A DNA stretch of 64,000 nt, taken from Cymbidium sinense (taxonomy: Eukaryota > Streptophyta > Magnoliopsida > Asparagales > Orchidaceae). Below, one piece after another: positions 61,074-64,000 of the stretch. The stretch lies in contig CM038225.1 in the NCBI GenBank assembly GCA_021442155.1, forward strand, positions 84,518,925-84,582,924, read 5' to 3'. Both the position numbers and the translations under genes were made by a program. The first letter of the stretch is position 1, and each line of letters opens with the position of its first letter. The notes under the pieces are model-generated. The model was given only the letters and a program-made list of their open reading frames with translations, was not told where the DNA came from and made no database searches.

Positions 61074-61408
61074 TAGATAGAGGTGGGAGAAGAGATGGAG
61101 GTTACAGACATGGTAGCGGTAGAGGGATAAATCAGGGATATGATGGTGGATTCTAATACTCGAGAAGCCACGGTGGTTTTGATGAGAACTAGAGAAATTG
61201 AAGAACGGATAATCTGAGTTTCTGCTTATTGAACTATGTCTTTATAGTAGAGACTATTCTAGTTATCTAGGGATTTTGATTTGTTCTATGCGTGATCATT
61301 TTTTAATCTATGTCATCTCTTGTGTCTTAGAAAACTTAGTGTGTTACTTGGTTGATGAAATCAGAAAGAAGAAATATTGAATCTAAATTTGTTTCTTGTT
61401 TAAAAAAA
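61074..61408 (+). pseudogene. GRP pseudogene copy H (shortest; glycine-rich tail only)
   Basis: Starts within the glycine-rich tail (GGGRRDGGYRHGSGRG-like wording), continues as DQGYDGG, then RSHGGFDEN, TAG, RN, TGA, and has the shared 3' untranslated region (CTTTATAGTAGAGAC, TTCTAGTTATCTAGGGA, GTTACTTGGTTGATGAAATC) with an A-tail to 61408. The RRM end present in the other copies is missing, and the 5' junction is CCCTAAACCCTATAACTAG. It is either a later deletion of a longer copy or a separately truncated unit. The shared TAG argues for the first. Confidence 0.85.
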
Positions 61409-62130
61409 CAAAAAACCCTAAACCCTAAACAAAAACCTGAACCCTAGACCTAAAACCTAAACCCTAAACCCTAAGAGCCCTAAACTCTAAACCCTAAACC
61501 CTAAAACCCTAAATCCTAGACCTTAAACTCTAAAACCTAAAACCTAAACCCTAAACCGTAAACACCAAACACTAAACCTTAAACCCTAAACCCTCAACTA
61601 ACCCTAAATCGTAAACCTTAAACCCTAAAAAGCAAAAAACCTAAACCTAAACTAAATAAAACTAAAAAATAAAATAAATAAATAAACCTAAACCTAAAAT
61701 AAAAATAAAATCAACCTAAACTTAAATTAAAATAAACTAAACTAAAATAAATAAAACCTGAACCTAAACCTAAAATAAACTAAACCTAAACTTAAACCCT
61801 AAATAAAATTAACTAAACTAAAAATAAACCTAAACCTAAACTAACAAAAATAAAACCTGAAAACAAACCTAAAATAAAAATCTAAAACCTAAACCTAATC
61901 TTAAAAATAAAACATAAAACCTAAACCTAAAAAATAAAATAAAAATAAAATTCAACTAAAAAATAAATATATACGTAAACCTAAACCTAAAAAAATAAAC
62001 TAAAATAAAATACCTATACTAAAATAAATAAACCAAAAATAAATAAAATAAACTAAATAAAATTAAAATAAACCTAAATATATAAAATAAAAAATAAAAA
62101 TTAGACTAAATAAAATAAATAAAACAAAAC

Positions 62131-64000
62131 CTACACGTTCGATATTAAAAAATTTAAAAGTTTTAATAGAAAATTAATTTTTGATTTTTTAATGACAAGG
62201 TATAACTCTTAATACAGCAAAAATTAAAGTATAGTAAAGTAAAGAGAGATAAAAGGCACACATTTTATGTGGTTCGGCCAAACCCCAAAATTGGCCTACG
62301 TCCATGCATAGCCACCCTTAGCTAGGAATCTACTACATGCAAAATAGCTTAAAAATAGTGCTCTCCAATAACATTGCGAGTATATCCCTTACAATAATAT
62401 GTACTCTCCTACAAAGGGGTGAGTACAACCTCAATATAAATTTTACAACACAAAAAATACAAAATATTAAATTTTGATAAAATATATTTCTCACAAATAT
62501 GCCAAGCTATCCAATTCAAAAAGTGATCTCACAACTTATAAATGATCACTTTACAACTTAAAATTTTGGCAAGATAAAATGCTCACTTAATATTGATAAG
62601 AAATAATAAAATAAATATTTTAAAGTGATCTTACTAAGATGTTTATGTTATTACAATTTGTAGACTAATGTAAAAATGATTTCAAAAAAATTCATAATAT
62701 TCTTTTGCACAATAAAATAAATTTCAGCAAGGAATAATTTATTTTATTTTAACCAAAAAGATGCTTTCAATTAATTAAAATAATCACAAAATACGGAAAT
62801 AAAATTAGTATATGATATATCTAAGTAGGCTAATAAGATTGTAATTAAAAAGAGAGATCTAGCAAATATGAAAATAATTTTAGCATAATAAATTAATTTA
62901 AAATGGTTAAAATATACTTCTAAAATAGATCTAAGAATAAATGATCTAACAAATAAGACTAATAAAAAAATATTTCAAGAAACCAAAAGAAATTTCTAGG
63001 AAGGTAAAAGTTTCAATAAGTTGAAATAAATACTATAAACTATCATAAGAGTTTTTCACAAAAAAATGATTGTAGAAACTTTGATGTGAAAAACTTAGAC
63101 TTTGATGTCCAAAGACTAATCCACCAAAAAGTATAAATTGGAAAGAATAAATAAAGGGTGAAAATAGTATGAACAACTTAAAAGGGATTAAGATCAAAAA
63201 TTGAACTCAAGTAATTTGAGAAATCTTACTTAGTTGAAGATGTTGAATCTTCCAAACCAAGGATTTGATCTTGAAATGTTTGGAGAACACTTGAAAGAGA
63301 AATGAGGGCTTTTTATAAGTAAGAAGGTTATTTTAAATTAGATTTACTAGAAGGATTTTAAATTTGAATGAAGAATGCATTCATGAAAAAAATGAGGGCT
63401 TTTATAAGTAAGAAGGTCATTTTATCATATAGTAATTTAATTTTCAATAAAAATAAAATTTATATTAAATAACTATTAAATTTAAATTACCAAAATTCAA
63501 CTATTCACATGGGCAAGTAAAAAATAATCAAATATGGCTCTTAATATATTCAAAGAATGTTGCACGCATTCATTATTAAAATTAGCTAATGTTTGAGAAG
63601 TAATATTAAATTTAATTTTAATCAAACGTGGGTCATGTAACCTATCAAATTAAAGGACAAAATCCAAGGAATCCATTGGAGATGAAATCTGATATAAATT
63701 CCTTGATTAAAAAAAGACTTTGGCTAAAATACAAAAGTCCACATATTTTTGTTAATTTTGAAATATGACATTTAAATATTTTGATATAGTTTATATATAA
63801 TCATACATATGCTAGTTATCTACATATGCTAGTTATCCTATAACCTTAAAATTAAATTAAAATTTTTAATTATATTAAATATATAAACTAATTACACTTA
63901 ATAGTCATAATTTATTATCATTTATTTTTTTGACAATTCAAATGCTATGTATGAAATATATAATTGAATGTTAATTAGATAGAGATTTATATAAATTAAC
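62131..64000. other. AT-rich region, probable LTR-retroelement-derived DNA
   Basis: Leaves the satellite near 62131. At 62268-62330 it carries ATGTGGTTCGGCCAAAC, TTGGCCTACGTCCATGCA and a run of CCACCC, wording I have often seen in plant LTR retroelements (xTACGTGGTTCGGCC-x-TTGGCCTACGTCCACGG). The rest is AT-rich with no long frame or known domain. Element type, ends and strand are not determined. Confidence 0.4.
63301..63430 (+). repeat. Short tandem duplication, ~90 bp
   Basis: AATGAGGGCTTTTTATAAG followed by TAAGAAGGTTATTTT at 63301 recurs at 63391 with one T fewer and one substitution. A smaller doublet, TACATATGCTAGTTATC, is at about 63805-63839. Confidence 0.75.

Larger units (their letters stand above)
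53392..62130 (+). repeat. Telomere-like satellite block 4
   Basis: AAATAAA/CCTAAA DNA alternates with CCCTAAA islands (about 56820-56950, 57825-58040, 58080-58250, 58920-59190, 60060-60190, 61010-61070 and 61410-61630). The landmark with TTTACTTAATTTT or variants is seen near 54189, 54719, 55580, 56767, 57800, 59990 and 60992. The phrase AAACC(C)TAAACTAAAAA is near 53770, 55268, 57317, 59489 and 60503. GC-rich blocks occur at 54285-54410, 54760-54965 and 55600-56120. GRP copies G and H are embedded. No genes are seen. Confidence 0.88.

Noticed and set aside
9300..62130. CRISPR-like array or tRNA cluster in the repeats
   Set aside because: Repeats are telomere-type low-complexity words with no constant repeat-spacer layout, and no cloverleaf was seen.

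Overview
The window is nuclear DNA of a seed plant. The telomere-type repeat is the Arabidopsis-type 7-mer (CCCTAAA on the + strand). The mobile elements are plant LINEs with an APE endonuclease, reverse transcriptase, zf-RVT and plant RNase H, plus Tat/Ogre-like Ty3/gypsy sequence. Eight pseudogene copies derive from a plant glycine-rich RNA-binding protein (GRP7/GR-RBP family). The species cannot be named; the scale of interstitial telomere-like DNA suggests a large, repeat-rich genome. I see no intact host gene, tRNA, rRNA or CRISPR array.

Layout. 1-9295: retroelement debris, with a minus-strand gypsy protease/integrase remnant (605-1910) followed by a long LTR-like non-coding block in + sense. 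9296-16178: AT-rich satellite alternating AAATAAA/CCTAAA-type DNA with degenerate CCCTAAA blocks, carrying GRP pseudogenes A-C. 16194-23884: LINE-1, a decayed but near full-length element. 23898-26057: GRP pseudogene D and satellite. 26058-33628: an LTR block in minus sense with a Tat/Ogre-like primer binding site, homologous to the left block in inverted orientation. 33629-37135: LINE-2, which starts inside the RT domain. 37136-46264: satellite with GRP pseudogenes E and F. 46265-53391: LINE-3, the best preserved, with an internal RT deletion. 53392-62130: satellite with unusual GC-rich CCCTGGG-type blocks and GRP pseudogenes G and H. 62131-64000: AT-rich sequence with a retroelement-like motif.

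How the parts relate. The GRP copies share the same 5' truncation point (except H, which is shorter), similar flanks on both sides, an A-tail, and in several copies the same stop near the C-terminus. They are best read as one dead retrocopy amplified together with the satellite. All three LINEs lie in the same orientation, and each poly(A) tail runs directly into CCCTAAA-type DNA. The insertions would fit target-primed reverse transcription from a nick in the TTTAGGG strand. Telomere-repeat targeting by this LINE family, and an old telomere or subtelomere that expanded into a satellite, are the main hypotheses. Nanopore base-calling artefacts in telomeric repeats are a competing explanation for some odd blocks.
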